Positions 8,773 to 17,257 of a stretch of DNA of 64,000 nt are shown piece after piece. The notes below the pieces were generated by a model. That model saw only the letters and a list, made by a program, of their open reading frames with translations, was not told the origin of the DNA and did not search any database. Location: the NCBI RefSeq assembly GCF_003352465.1, contig NZ_CP031153.1, forward strand, positions 3,992,001-4,056,000. The letters are read 5' to 3'. How positions within the stretch are numbered: position 1 is the first letter of the stretch; each line of letters begins with the position of its first letter. This DNA comes from Kordia sp. SMS9. GTDB lineage: Bacteria; Bacteroidota; Bacteroidia; Flavobacteriales; Flavobacteriaceae. Both the position numbers and the translations under genes were made by a program.

Positions 8773-10404
8773 ATGTTATCTGTATCTAATTTATCCGTAC
8801 AATTTGGAAAACGTGTTTTATTTGATGAAGTAAATACCACGTTCACCACTGGGAATTGCTATGGTGTTATCGGAGCGAATGGCGCTGGTAAATCCACTTT
8901 TTTAAAGATCTTATCAGGAAAGATGGATCCGACTTCAGGACACGTACATTTAGAACCTGGCAAACGTATGTCTGTGTTGGAGCAAGATCACTTTGCCTAT
9001 GACGATTTGCCCGTGCTAGAAACTGTAATCATGGGAAACAAGCCTTTGTACGCTATTAAAAAAGAAATGGATGAGATTTATGCTAAAGTAGATTTCTCTG
9101 ATAAAGATGGTGATCGCGTAGGAGAGTTGCAAGTGGAATTTGAAGAAATGAACGGTTGGAATGCAGACTCAGATGCCGCAGCATTGTTGTCAAATTTAGG
9201 AATTTCAGAAGCCAATCACTATTCTACCATGAATGAGTTGGATGGAAAACAAAAAGTACGTGTGTTATTGGCACAAGCACTTTTTGGAAATCCAGATGTG
9301 TTGATTATGGATGAGCCTACAAACGACTTGGATTTTGAAACCATCGCTTGGTTAGAAAATTTCCTAGCAAATTATGATAACTGTGTCATTGTAGTTTCAC
9401 ACGACAGACACTTCTTAGATGCAGTTTGTACGCACATTTCAGATATTGATTTTGCCAAAATAAACCACTACAGTGGAAACTATACATTTTGGTATGAAAG
9501 CAGCCAATTAGCGGCAAGACAACGCGCACAACAAAACAAAAAGGCAGAAGAAAAAGCGAAAGAATTGCAAGAATTCATCATGCGATTCAGTGCCAACGTA
9601 GCAAAATCGAAACAAGCAACCTCGCGTAAAAAGATGTTGGAGCGTTTAAAAATAGAAGACATTAAACCTTCAAGTCGTCGTTATCCTGCGATTATCTTTG
9701 AAAGAGATCGCGAAGCTGGAGATCAAATCTTACATGTAGAAGGGTTAAAAGCTAGTGCAGATGGCGAAATATTATTTCAAAATGTAGATATCAACTTGGC
9801 AAAAGGCGATAAAGTAGCTGTAATTTCCAAAAACTCACGTGCTACTTCCGCTTTTTACGAAATTATCAATGGTAAAAAGAACGCTGATGCGGGAGCGTAC
9901 AAATGGGGAGTTACCACTTCACAATCGTATTTGCCAGTAGACAACTCTGAATACTTTGACAACGATTTAACATTGGTTGATTGGTTACGTCAATGGGCAA
10001 CCACAGAAGAAGAAAGAGAAGAAGTATACGTTCGTGGATTCTTAGGGAAAATGATTTTCAGTGGGGAAGAAGCCTTAAAAACGGCAAGAGTCCTTTCTGG
10101 AGGCGAAAAAGTGCGTTGTATGTTATCGCGCATGATGATGACTAGAGCCAATGTATTAATGATAGATGAGCCTACAAATCACTTAGATTTGGAAAGCATC
10201 ACAGCGTTCAACAACTCGCTCAAAAACTTCAAAGGAACAGTTTTACTAACGACGCACGATCATGAGTTTGCACAAACGGTTGCCAACCGAATCATTGAAT
10301 TAACGCCAACAGGAGTTATTAACAGATACTTGACATTTGATGATTACATGAACGACAAAAAAATAAAAGAACAACGCGAAAAAATGTATGCGATAGAAGC
10401 ATAA
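8773..10404 (+). CDS. ABC-F family ATPase, YbiT-like
   Basis: 543 residues with two ABC domains and no membrane segments, so a ribosome-associated ABC-F translation factor rather than a transporter. It aligns over its length with E. coli YbiT (linker RFSANVAKSKQATSR, shared). Domain 1 has Walker A GANGAGKST (34-42) and Walker B with EPTNDLD, but its signature is LDGKQ (156-160) instead of LSGGQ. Domain 2 has an intact LSGGE (441-445) and MIDEPTNHLD (463-472), but its P-loop reads SKNSRATS (352-359), without the GxxGxGKS pattern. The two sites are thus complementary: one composite site looks competent and the other dead. It is monocistronic, with its own promoter and terminator. Confidence 0.93.
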   Translation: MLSVSNLSVQFGKRVLFDEVNTTFTTGNCYGVIGANGAGKSTFLKILSGKMDPTSGHVHLEPGKRMSVLEQDHFAYDDLPVLETVIMGNKPLYAIKKEMDEIYAKVDFSDKDGDRVGELQVEFEEMNGWNADSDAAALLSNLGISEANHYSTMNELDGKQKVRVLLAQALFGNPDVLIMDEPTNDLDFETIAWLENFLANYDNCVIVVSHDRHFLDAVCTHISDIDFAKINHYSGNYTFWYESSQLAARQRAQQNKKAEEKAKELQEFIMRFSANVAKSKQATSRKKMLERLKIEDIKPSSRRYPAIIFERDREAGDQILHVEGLKASADGEILFQNVDINLAKGDKVAVISKNSRATSAFYEIINGKKNADAGAYKWGVTTSQSYLPVDNSEYFDNDLTLVDWLRQWATTEEEREEVYVRGFLGKMIFSGEEALKTARVLSGGEKVRCMLSRMMMTRANVLMIDEPTNHLDLESITAFNNSLKNFKGTVLLTTHDHEFAQTVANRIIELTPTGVINRYLTFDDYMNDKKIKEQREKMYAIEA

Positions 10405-10425
10405 TTTTATTCAACAAATATAAAT

Positions 10426-10459
10426 AGTCCTTTGAAAATAAACTTCAAAGGACTTTTTT
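10426..10459 (+). terminator. Rho-independent terminator after the ABC-F gene
   Basis: AGTCCTTTGAA and TTCAAAGGACT form a perfect 11-bp stem with a 7-base loop, followed by T residues. Confidence 0.88.
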
Positions 10460-10476
10460 AGTGTCTTTTCCTGATC

Positions 10477-10703
10477 TTACAAACAAATACAATCACTAGC
10501 TAAATCTTGTGTATAACCGGTACATAGCTCCGTTTCTGGTGGACAACTTTCACAAGTACAATCTAGCGAACAATATGCAGTACATAAATTAGAAGTTCTT
10601 ACTGTTACGTGGCTGTCGCTGCTTCCTCCTGATAGTCCATGTGAAGTTCAATTAGATACTGTTTTCTTTGTAAGACTAATGATTTTAATTCTTTCTTTTT
10701 CAT
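10477..10703 (-). pseudogene. Decayed class I lanthipeptide-like precursor
   Basis: The reading frame from ATG (complement of 10701-10703) gives MKKKELKSLVL, the start of a typical Bacteroidota lanthipeptide leader. It then needs a shift of frame around 10667 to continue as KKTVSN. A TGA follows immediately where leader residue L is expected. The same frame then runs open through TSHGLSGGSSDS and a Cys/Ser/Thr-rich core to a TAA at 10477-10479. The span of 227 bases is not a multiple of three. The core has eight Cys and many Thr/Ser. The damage is a frameshift plus a stop, both in the leader, unless a sequencing error is involved. Confidence 0.75.
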
Positions 10704-10833
10704 AATTAAGCAATTTTTATTAATAATTACTTTAAAAGTCAAGAATTAGAATGTGTATTTGAGTTAAGAATCTTATAAAATAAATATGTAAAATCTTAAA
10801 AATAGTAATGTTTTTGAAGATATGGAAATGAAC

Positions 10834-10986
10834 TTACGGCAATCTGCAAATACCACTGTAGCATTTATACGGATACTCACAAGGCTTTTCATCTGTACAA
10901 AAACGCGGAAGACCACCAACAATATTTCGTTGTCCATTTTTATTAATAAAACTAAATCCGTCGAGATTTGAAATTTTATCTAACAT
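10834..10986 (-). CDS. Small double-glycine leader peptide, bacteriocin-like
   Basis: A 50-residue peptide from ATG (complement of 10984-10986). The N-terminal half, MLDKISNLDGFSFINKNGQR, ends in the double-glycine site NIVGG (residues 21-25). The remaining 25 residues form a core with four Cys (FC, PC, KC, IC) and several basic residues. This is the layout of a GG-leader peptide exported by a peptidase-containing ABC transporter or of a small RiPP. The leader differs from the LNKKSISNL type of the other precursors in the window. It was found by reading the minus strand and is too short for routine gene calling. Confidence 0.6.
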   Translation of the reverse strand: MLDKISNLDGFSFINKNGQRNIVGGLPRFCTDEKPCEYPYKCYSGICRLP

Positions 10987-11295
10987 AACTTATTTTTTTT
11001 CATGAGAAATTAAAAGTACAAAAAAATTATGTAATCAAAAGTGTTATTTTTCTGTATTTTTTGATAGACATTGTGCTTTACACTTGCTATCGCTTTTTGA
11101 CTTGATTCAACTTCTTATTCCATGTAGCTTTCATAAACTCCTTGGAAAGATAGGAAGACGTTTCAAAAAAAAAAGCTTGCCCGAGTTTAAACTCATGCTG
11201 TATAAAATTTTCTTAATATCGTTTGTAGTTTACAAAATGTAAAGTATATTTGTCATTATATCAAATACAGTTGTCAATCAATCAAAAAAATTATC

Positions 11296-11748
11296 ATGGC
11301 AAAAGAAACATTTTGCGAAGCAGAAGAACGAAGACTCAAAAAAATAGTCAATTTTGGCTTGCCCAATCATTACAAAAAAATAGGTATTGCCATTGCAGTA
11401 CTCTCATTTTTAACGCTTATTATCTTAAAAATTACAGGTGTAGAAATCTCCGAAACGCTCAAATTTATTTCAAAACGTGTTGTTCTTTTAGGACTTCTAA
11501 TTGTAGTGCTCTCTAGAGAAAAAGTAGAAGATGAAATGATGCTCGCTATACGCGGAAAAGCACTCGCAGGTGCATTTGTTGGTGGCGCTGTGTATACTTT
11601 AATTTATCCAGCAATTACCTATGCAGCCGCCGTTGTTATGGGGAATAAAACGCCTAAATTAGTAGATACAGGCGATTTTCAAATACTTTGGTTCATGCTT
11701 TTTATGTATTTATTGTTTTTCTATCTGATTAAAAAAAATCTCAAATGA
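11296..11748 (+). CDS. Membrane protein paired with an XRE regulator
   Basis: 150 residues with about four hydrophobic helices (near residues 28-47, 57-74, 90-115, 128-146). The loop REKVEDEMMLAIRGKALAGAF, between helices 2 and 3, resembles the small membrane proteins commonly encoded just before a short YozG-like XRE repressor in Firmicutes and Bacteroidota. Its stop overlaps the next start (ATGA at 11745-11748), so the two genes are translationally coupled. Such pairs are thought to be self-regulating units; the function is unknown. Confidence 0.8.
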   Translation: MAKETFCEAEERRLKKIVNFGLPNHYKKIGIAIAVLSFLTLIILKITGVEISETLKFISKRVVLLGLLIVVLSREKVEDEMMLAIRGKALAGAFVGGAVYTLIYPAITYAAAVVMGNKTPKLVDTGDFQILWFMLFMYLLFFYLIKKNLK

Positions 11749-11945
11749 AAAACCGTATCAAGATAGAACGCGCTATTTTAGACCTTACACAGGACGATTT
11801 AGCCAAACGCATAGGAGTTTCAAGGCAAACCATTAATTCCATCGAAAAAGGACGTTATGTGCCTTCTACAGTATTGTCATTAAAGTTAAGTGAACTCTTT
11901 AAAAAACCTGTAAACGAATTTTTCTTTTTGGAAGAAACGGATTAG
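11745..11945 (+). CDS. Short XRE-family transcriptional regulator
   Basis: 66 residues, essentially one helix-turn-helix domain: MKNRIKIERAILDLTQDDLAKRIGVSRQTINSIEKGRYVPS is cut short here only in description; the HTH spans about residues 11-40 with recognition helix SRQTINSIEKG. The C-terminal KPVNEFFFLEE is characteristic of the YozG/YgzD-like regulators. It overlaps the upstream membrane-protein gene by four bases and probably represses their shared promoter. Confidence 0.9.
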   Translation: MKNRIKIERAILDLTQDDLAKRIGVSRQTINSIEKGRYVPSTVLSLKLSELFKKPVNEFFFLEETD

Positions 11946-11952
11946 GTTACTA

Positions 11953-12010
11953 GAATTGAGTAGTTAGTATTGAGTAGTTAGTATTGAGTATTGAGTATTG
12001 AGTATTGAGA
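11953..12010. repeat. Short tandem repeat, TATTGAG(TAGT)
   Basis: Units of TTGAGTAGTTAG and TTGAGTA are repeated six times in 58 bases, between two genes. It may vary in length between strains. Confidence 0.85.
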
Positions 12011-12017
12011 AGTTAAC

Positions 12018-12053
12018 GTGAGTTTGTAACGTTATTGTGAGTTACAAACTCAC
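12018..12053. terminator. Perfect hairpin between convergent genes
   Basis: GTGAGTTTGTAAC and GTTACAAACTCAC form a 13-bp stem with a 10-base loop. It overlaps the stop codon of the minus-strand cyclase gene. There is no long T run, so its role as a terminator is uncertain. Confidence 0.5.
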
Positions 12054-13135
12054 AATAAAGAAACACTATAAATATTAACGCTTTTTACTTTTCCTTTCAA
12101 TAATAAATCGTCAATATTTTTGGTAACATACTTTTTAGGAGGTTGCAACTCGTTTAATAAAGATTCTGAAATTAACACATTGGCATTGTAGGCGTTACAT
12201 TGCGATTGAATTCTTGCAGTCGTATTAATCACATCACCGTGATAGGCAATTTCTTTTTTAATACTTCCAACTTCTGTTACCATCAATGTTCCACCGTGAA
12301 TTCCAGCTTTAAATTCGGGAAGTAAGTTGTATTTTTCTTGATAATATTCGCTTCGATGATGAATTCTATCAATAAAAGCAAAATACAATTCTAAGGCATT
12401 ATTTTGTTTCAAACCTCTTTTATACTCCCAACTCAATACCGCTTCATCACCAACATATTGGTAAATTTCTGCATCAAACTTTCTAACAACGGTATTCAAA
12501 TCATAAAAACAATCTTGAATCATTTGACTGTACTTATAATGGCCCAAGTTTTCTGCAATGGTAGTAGACGATTTTAAATCGAGAAACATAAAAATTCGCT
12601 TCTCTTCTTTGGGTTTGCGATACTTTCCAAGCAGCATTTTAAGAAACACACCACGACCAAACTTTTCATTGGCAATTCGAATAAAAGAAAATACCAAAGA
12701 AGCAATCACAAAAAAGATCATAATGGACCAAAACGTTTTATTAGTGCGCCACCAACCGCGTTCTTCTGTCAAAGAAACATCCAGCATATAACCTGTATAT
12801 TCCACCACATAACTTACCAAAAAGATCAGCATCACTAGATACAGGAACGTTTTTGTAAAAATGATGACACCTAAGGAAATTCGTTTCGCTAAAAAGCGAT
12901 CAAACAAAAACTCGATAGCCGCATAAAAAATACCAAAGGGAATAGAAGACATGCCTACATACAGGAGTAAATCCTGTATAGGAAGCTCGTATTTTGGTAG
13001 AATACTAACGCCTTTTTCTTCATAAATTCCAAAATAGCGAATGATTATCATAAAGGCAAAGGCAAGTACCCAAAATAGAATGGAGCGAAAAGTGAATAGT
13101 AAATATTGTTGGAACGTTCTTTTCATATTTTGCAA
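12050..13135 (-). CDS. Membrane-bound class III adenylate/guanylate cyclase
   Basis: 361 residues. Four N-terminal transmembrane helices (about 15-33, 55-78, 90-112, 135-155) precede a class III nucleotidyl cyclase domain (about 178-335). The metal-binding aspartates appear as Asp186 in FLDLKSST and Asp230 in YVGDEAVL. A later RIQSQCNAY matches the helix carrying the ribose/transition-state Asn-Arg region. The protein would make cAMP or cGMP at the inner membrane; substrate choice is not clear. It is a single gene, divergent from the beta-propeller lipoprotein gene. Confidence 0.88.
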   Translation of the reverse strand: MQNMKRTFQQYLLFTFRSILFWVLAFAFMIIIRYFGIYEEKGVSILPKYELPIQDLLLYVGMSSIPFGIFYAAIEFLFDRFLAKRISLGVIIFTKTFLYLVMLIFLVSYVVEYTGYMLDVSLTEERGWWRTNKTFWSIMIFFVIASLVFSFIRIANEKFGRGVFLKMLLGKYRKPKEEKRIFMFLDLKSSTTIAENLGHYKYSQMIQDCFYDLNTVVRKFDAEIYQYVGDEAVLSWEYKRGLKQNNALELYFAFIDRIHHRSEYYQEKYNLLPEFKAGIHGGTLMVTEVGSIKKEIAYHGDVINTTARIQSQCNAYNANVLISESLLNELQPPKKYVTKNIDDLLLKGKVKSVNIYSVSLL

Positions 13136-13206
13136 AATACTAAAACTAAATTATAAATATTAAGATTGATTCTGTAATTTTAGAAAGAAATCAAAAAAAC
13201 CGATTC

Positions 13207-14124
13207 ATGAAAAATGTATGTAAAATAGTGTTGCTTTCATTGTGTATCATCGCTTGTAATAATGAAAAAAAAGAAGTACAAAAAGCTTCAAGTGAAGATC
13301 AAAAAGTAAAAGTTTTAAAACCTAAACTAATACACGAAGTAAATGGTTTAACACATTGTGAATCTGTTGTGTATGATTCAAAAAGAAATGTATTATACGC
13401 TTCGTTAATAGGAAATAGAGAAAATGGAGATGGAAGCATCGCTAAAATTTCTTTAGATGGAAAAGTAATCGACACCATGTTTGTAAAAGGCTTGAATGAT
13501 CCGAAAGGAATTGCCATTACGAACGATAAATTATACGTAAGTGACGTCACCGTTTTGGTTGAAGCAGACTTAGAAACAGGAAAAGTTTTAAAAACACATA
13601 CGACAGAAGGTACACAATTTCTAAACGATGTTAATGTTGCTTCCGATGGTACTGTGTATGTATCAGACACTGCAAATTCTACTATTTTTGCCTTAAAAAA
13701 AGATGGAACGTTTTCTGCGTGGCTGCAATCAGATGCGTTGGAACATCCAAATGGTTTGTTGCAAGTAAAAACTAATATGTATGTAGCCGCTTGGGGAAAC
13801 ATGGTTGGACCGGAAGGAAAACAGAAACAAAGCGGAAACCTTTTAAAAGTAGACATGGCAACCAAAGAAATCACAAAAGTATCCAAAGATACGCTCGGAA
13901 ACTTGGATGGTGTGCAAATCTACGATACGGAAAAACTAATCATTTCTGCATGGAAAACAGGGAAAATCATGACCATCAACAACAAAGGAGACGTAAAAGA
14001 CATTCTTACGGTTGGACGCAGTGTAGGCGATATTTTATACATTCCTGAGAAAAAACTCTTGGCATTGCCAATGAACATTCAGAGTCAATTATTAATCTAT
14101 GAATTTCAAGAAGTAGAAGAATAG
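13207..14124 (+). CDS. SMP-30/gluconolactonase-like beta-propeller lipoprotein
   Basis: 305 residues. The signal peptide ends in the lipobox CIIAC (Cys17), so it is an envelope lipoprotein. The mature part has repeated propeller blades: NVLYASLIG, GDGSIAKIS, NDPKGIAI, LNDVNVASDGTVYVSDT, HPNGLLQ, GNLDGVQI. This is the pattern of the SMP-30/strictosidine-synthase-like six-bladed propellers. Enzyme activity (lactonase-like) is possible but the metal residues cannot be assigned with confidence. It ends at a strong terminator shared with the lanthipeptide gene on the other strand. Confidence 0.82.
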   Translation: MKNVCKIVLLSLCIIACNNEKKEVQKASSEDQKVKVLKPKLIHEVNGLTHCESVVYDSKRNVLYASLIGNRENGDGSIAKISLDGKVIDTMFVKGLNDPKGIAITNDKLYVSDVTVLVEADLETGKVLKTHTTEGTQFLNDVNVASDGTVYVSDTANSTIFALKKDGTFSAWLQSDALEHPNGLLQVKTNMYVAAWGNMVGPEGKQKQSGNLLKVDMATKEITKVSKDTLGNLDGVQIYDTEKLIISAWKTGKIMTINNKGDVKDILTVGRSVGDILYIPEKKLLALPMNIQSQLLIYEFQEVEE

Positions 14125-14143
14125 TTTTTTAGTAAATAATTAA

Positions 14144-14192
14144 AATATCGAGAACAATTTGATCGTTACTAAATTGTTCTCGATATTTTTTT
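14144..14192. terminator. Bidirectional terminator
   Basis: AATATCGAGAACAATTT and AAATTGTTCTCGATATT form a perfect 17-bp stem with a 10-base loop, with A and T runs outside. It lies between the beta-propeller gene (+) and the RiPP precursor (-) and can serve both. Confidence 0.9.
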
Positions 14193-14206
14193 CATTTCAA
14201 AACATC

Positions 14207-14371
14207 CTATCCACAAGGCGCATACACAGATTCTGGACAAGCAAAATAGCATTGAAGATTATTAATGCTTGAAGTACACGCGCCTGAAAGTCCACCTTTT
14301 ACAGATTCTGGATTTAAATTAGAAACAACGGATGTTGAAAATTGTAACGATTTGATTTTCTTTTTTTTCAT
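14207..14371 (-). CDS. Class I lanthipeptide-like RiPP precursor
   Basis: A 54-residue peptide from the ATG complementary to 14369-14371 to the TAG at 14207-14209. The Lys-rich start MKKKKIKSLQFS and VVSNLNPESVKGG form a leader with a double-glycine end (residues 26-27). The core LSGACTSSINNLQCYFACPE and the following eleven residues include four Cys and five or six Ser/Thr, suited to lanthionine formation. No LanB/LanC gene lies in the window, so modification would be in trans. It is found by direct reading and is too short for routine gene calling. Confidence 0.7.
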   Translation of the reverse strand: MKKKKIKSLQFSTSVVSNLNPESVKGGLSGACTSSINNLQCYFACPESVYAPCG

Positions 14372-14792
14372 GATTAAATTTTTTGTTTGTGATACTTAAA
14401 TTTACGAAAAACAATTCGTGAGCGTGTAGGGGAATACCGTAAAATCTATACTTAGGTTTGTGAGTTGTGAATATGTTAGCCGTTAGTATTGAGGACTTTC
14501 AAAGAAGATTAAGTAAGCACGTATTCATGCTGTTTCATAAGTACATCTCGATACAATTTTCTTCATTTCATTTCGACTACGCTCAATGTAAACATTGCGA
14601 AAAACCACTCGATGAGACGTTATAGAAAGCAACTAAAAATAATTCAAGAACAAATCTTAAAAAACAGAAAAACAATGCATGCATTCGTGACAGAAAAAGA
14701 ATCTTTTCGGTCTTTCAATTATTGAATCATTTAATTTTTGAATCATTTCATCAAAAAACAAACAAACAAAAAAATAACTGTACTTTTGTGGC
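14372..14792. other. Intergenic stretch with dispersed-repeat fragment
   Basis: No gene seen. Around 14540-14625 the segment with TTTCGACTACGCTCAATG and CCACTCGATGAGACGTT resembles pieces at 6390-6440 and 22730-22935, so it looks like a degenerate genome-wide repeat. TACTTTTG at 14781-14788 is a TAnnTTTG element only five bases before the helicase start, which would leave almost no leader. Confidence 0.5.
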
Positions 14793-16106
14793 ATGTCAAA
14801 AATCATAAAAAATCAGCGAGAAATCTTAGCAAAATTAGGCATTGAACGCCTAAATGAAATGCAGGAAGAAGCCAAACTTTCAATCAGTTCGCATCCAAAT
14901 ACAATCTTACTTTCACCAACAGGAACGGGAAAAACACTGGCATTTTTAATGCCGATAATTGCCGAATTGGATATCAATAGTGATGCCGTGCAAGTTGTTA
15001 TTTTAGCGCCGTCGCGCGAATTGGCAATTCAAATTGCACAAGTCACACGCGACATGGGCACAGGCTTCAAAGTCAATGAAGTATATGGCGGACGCAATTT
15101 TTCTAAAGACAAAGTCGATTTAAAACACAATCCGGCAATATTAGTAGGAACACCTGGAAGAATCGCAGATCATTTGCGCAGAGAAACCTTTGATACACGC
15201 GCGATTAAAACCTTGGTCTTAGATGAATTTGACAAATCACTCGAAGTCGGTTTTGAAGAAGAAATGAAAGAAATCGTTTCGTTGTTACCACACATTGAAA
15301 AACGTGTATTGACTTCTGCAACAAAAGACATGGAGATTCCGCAGTTTGTCGGAATGAATAATCCGCTCACGATCAATTATCTAGAAGAAAAAATCGCCAA
15401 ACTGACGGTAAAACGGATACTTTCACCCACAAAAGACAAACTAGATACGCTTTTAAACACGATTTCGCTCATGGCGAATCAACCCGGAATCATCTTTTGT
15501 AACTTTAAAAATACCATTCAGTACGTAAGTGACTTTCTCAACAATAACGGCATTCCACACGGTTGTTTCTATGGCGGAATGGAACAAAAAGATCGCGAAC
15601 GCGCATTGATCAAATTCCGAAACGGAACGCACCAACTCATCATTGCAACAGACTTGGCTGCGCGCGGAATTGACGTTCCAGAAATCAAATTTATTGTGCA
15701 TTATCAATTGCCATTAAAAGCACAGGAATTCACACATCGTAACGGTCGTACAGCACGTATGCACGCAGAAGGAACGGCGTTTGTATTGCAATGGGAAGAA
15801 GAAACGGTTCCAGATTTCATTTCTGAAGTAGAAGTAATTGAAGAAATTCCAACGACCAAAAGACCGAAAGCTTCTGGCTGGAAAACCTTATTTATTTCTG
15901 GCGGACGAAAAGACAAAATCTCCAAAGGTGACATAGCCGGTTTATTCATGAAGCAAGGAAAACTTACCAAAGACGAATTGGGAATGATTGAATTGAAGAG
16001 CGATTGTGCATTTGTAGCGGTGAAAGCTTCCAAAGTCAAAGAAGTCATTCAAAACACAAATAATACACGCTTGAAGAAGAAAAAGGTGAGAGTTTCGCGT
16101 ATCTAA
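14793..16106 (+). CDS. DEAD-box RNA helicase
   Basis: 437 residues with both RecA-like domains. Q-motif region GIERLNEMQ, motif I PTGTGKT (42-48), Ia PSREL (73-77), Ib TPGR (120-123), motif II DEFD (144-147) instead of DEAD, motif III SAT (175-177), then ATDLAARGID and HRNGRTAR (motifs V and VI). The C-terminal tail after the core (KTLFISGGRKDKISKGDIAGLF) looks like a DbpA-type RNA-binding domain, which in DbpA directs the helicase to 23S rRNA. The likely role is ribosome assembly or RNA remodelling. Confidence 0.92.
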   Translation: MSKIIKNQREILAKLGIERLNEMQEEAKLSISSHPNTILLSPTGTGKTLAFLMPIIAELDINSDAVQVVILAPSRELAIQIAQVTRDMGTGFKVNEVYGGRNFSKDKVDLKHNPAILVGTPGRIADHLRRETFDTRAIKTLVLDEFDKSLEVGFEEEMKEIVSLLPHIEKRVLTSATKDMEIPQFVGMNNPLTINYLEEKIAKLTVKRILSPTKDKLDTLLNTISLMANQPGIIFCNFKNTIQYVSDFLNNNGIPHGCFYGGMEQKDRERALIKFRNGTHQLIIATDLAARGIDVPEIKFIVHYQLPLKAQEFTHRNGRTARMHAEGTAFVLQWEEETVPDFISEVEVIEEIPTTKRPKASGWKTLFISGGRKDKISKGDIAGLFMKQGKLTKDELGMIELKSDCAFVAVKASKVKEVIQNTNNTRLKKKKVRVSRI

Positions 16107-16163
16107 ATGATTGTAATTTACGCTACAAATAAGGAATTAAGCTCATAAAACACAGAACAATAC

Positions 16164-17039
16164 ATGCAGAACTTTATAAAATTTAGAGCGGTATTTTTCT
16201 TTTTGACACTAAACGTAGCTTGTCAAAAAAATGATACACAACGTATTAAAATAAGCGAAGTAGCTCCTTGGTGTATCTTAGGTTTTGATACTGCAGACAG
16301 AACACCTGCACAAAGAATAGCGTTGATAAAAGAATTAGGATTAAAAAAATATGGTTTCAACAAAGGCAAAGGCGATTTCAGTACCATGAAACAAGAATTC
16401 AAGCTTGCCGAAGAAAACAATATAGAAATTACTTCTGTGTTTTTATGGCTCAATGCTGAAAGAGACAGTATTGGGAAACTGAGTCCTGCCAATCAAGAAT
16501 TATTGCAAAACATAAGTGAAGTCAGTCAAAAACCAGTCATTTGGGTAAGTTTTAGCGATAACTTTTTTAAAAACCTCTCTGAAGAAGCATCTATAAAACG
16601 ATCGGTGGAAATGATTCAATTTGTCAAATCAAAAGCGGACGAACTTGGTTGTAAACTCGCTTTATACAATCATCATGGTTGGTTTGGCAATCCGTACAAT
16701 CAACTCAAAATTTTAGAAAAACTAAACGATGAATCGCTTACTATGGTGTATAACTTTCATCATGCACATGAATATGTAGATGAATTTCAAGACATTGCCA
16801 AAAAAATACAACCGTATTTGTCGTTTGTAAACCTAAATGGTGTCAAAAAAGAAGGGCCACAAATTCTTGATATTGGCAAAGGTGATTATGAACTTGAAAT
16901 GATCAACACATTACTTAAAGAAGGATATGCTGGTCCTTGGGGCATTTTAGGACACATAAAAACAGAAGATGTAAAAGTCGTTTTAGAAAGAAACATAGCA
17001 GGATTAAAAATGTTGAACTCCAAACTTGGCAAAAAGTAA
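16164..17039 (+). CDS. Sugar phosphate isomerase/epimerase-like TIM-barrel lipoprotein
   Basis: 291 residues. The signal peptide ends in a lipobox-like NVAC (Cys21). The mature part follows the xylose-isomerase-like/AP-endonuclease-2 TIM barrel: ALIKELGLKKYGFN, EENNIEITSVFLW, CKLALYNHHGWFGNP, YNFHHAHEYVDEF, and GPWGILGHIK near the end. His and Asp/Glu residues in these strands could bind a metal. Envelope-located members in Bacteroidota often act on sugars, but the substrate here is unknown. It follows the helicase by 57 bases in the same direction. Confidence 0.85.
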   Translation: MQNFIKFRAVFFFLTLNVACQKNDTQRIKISEVAPWCILGFDTADRTPAQRIALIKELGLKKYGFNKGKGDFSTMKQEFKLAEENNIEITSVFLWLNAERDSIGKLSPANQELLQNISEVSQKPVIWVSFSDNFFKNLSEEASIKRSVEMIQFVKSKADELGCKLALYNHHGWFGNPYNQLKILEKLNDESLTMVYNFHHAHEYVDEFQDIAKKIQPYLSFVNLNGVKKEGPQILDIGKGDYELEMINTLLKEGYAGPWGILGHIKTEDVKVVLERNIAGLKMLNSKLGKK

Positions 17040-17257
17040 CATTCCGAATCCGTTGTGCATTATCATAAAATTCGTCAATTCGAAATGACACCTTGAATTT
17101 CTCTGCAATTCAAAGAACATTCTTCATACGTTTTTAAGACTTTACATCGAATTTTCATCACTTTATTGATCGTTTATAAACCGTCAATTCAATTGTTTTT
17201 ATCTGCGAATATTTCTTCCTTCATTTGAATCATTATTAACTACAAAACATAATATTC

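Noticed and set aside
11250-11516. Alternative frame overlapping the start of the membrane protein at 11296
   Set aside because: The membrane protein has a clear domain pattern and is coupled to the XRE gene; the other frame has no features.
12050-13135. CBASS-type nucleotide cyclase for the patatins
   Set aside because: It is a class III cyclase with transmembrane helices, not a CD-NTase, and lies 18 kb from the nearest patatin.
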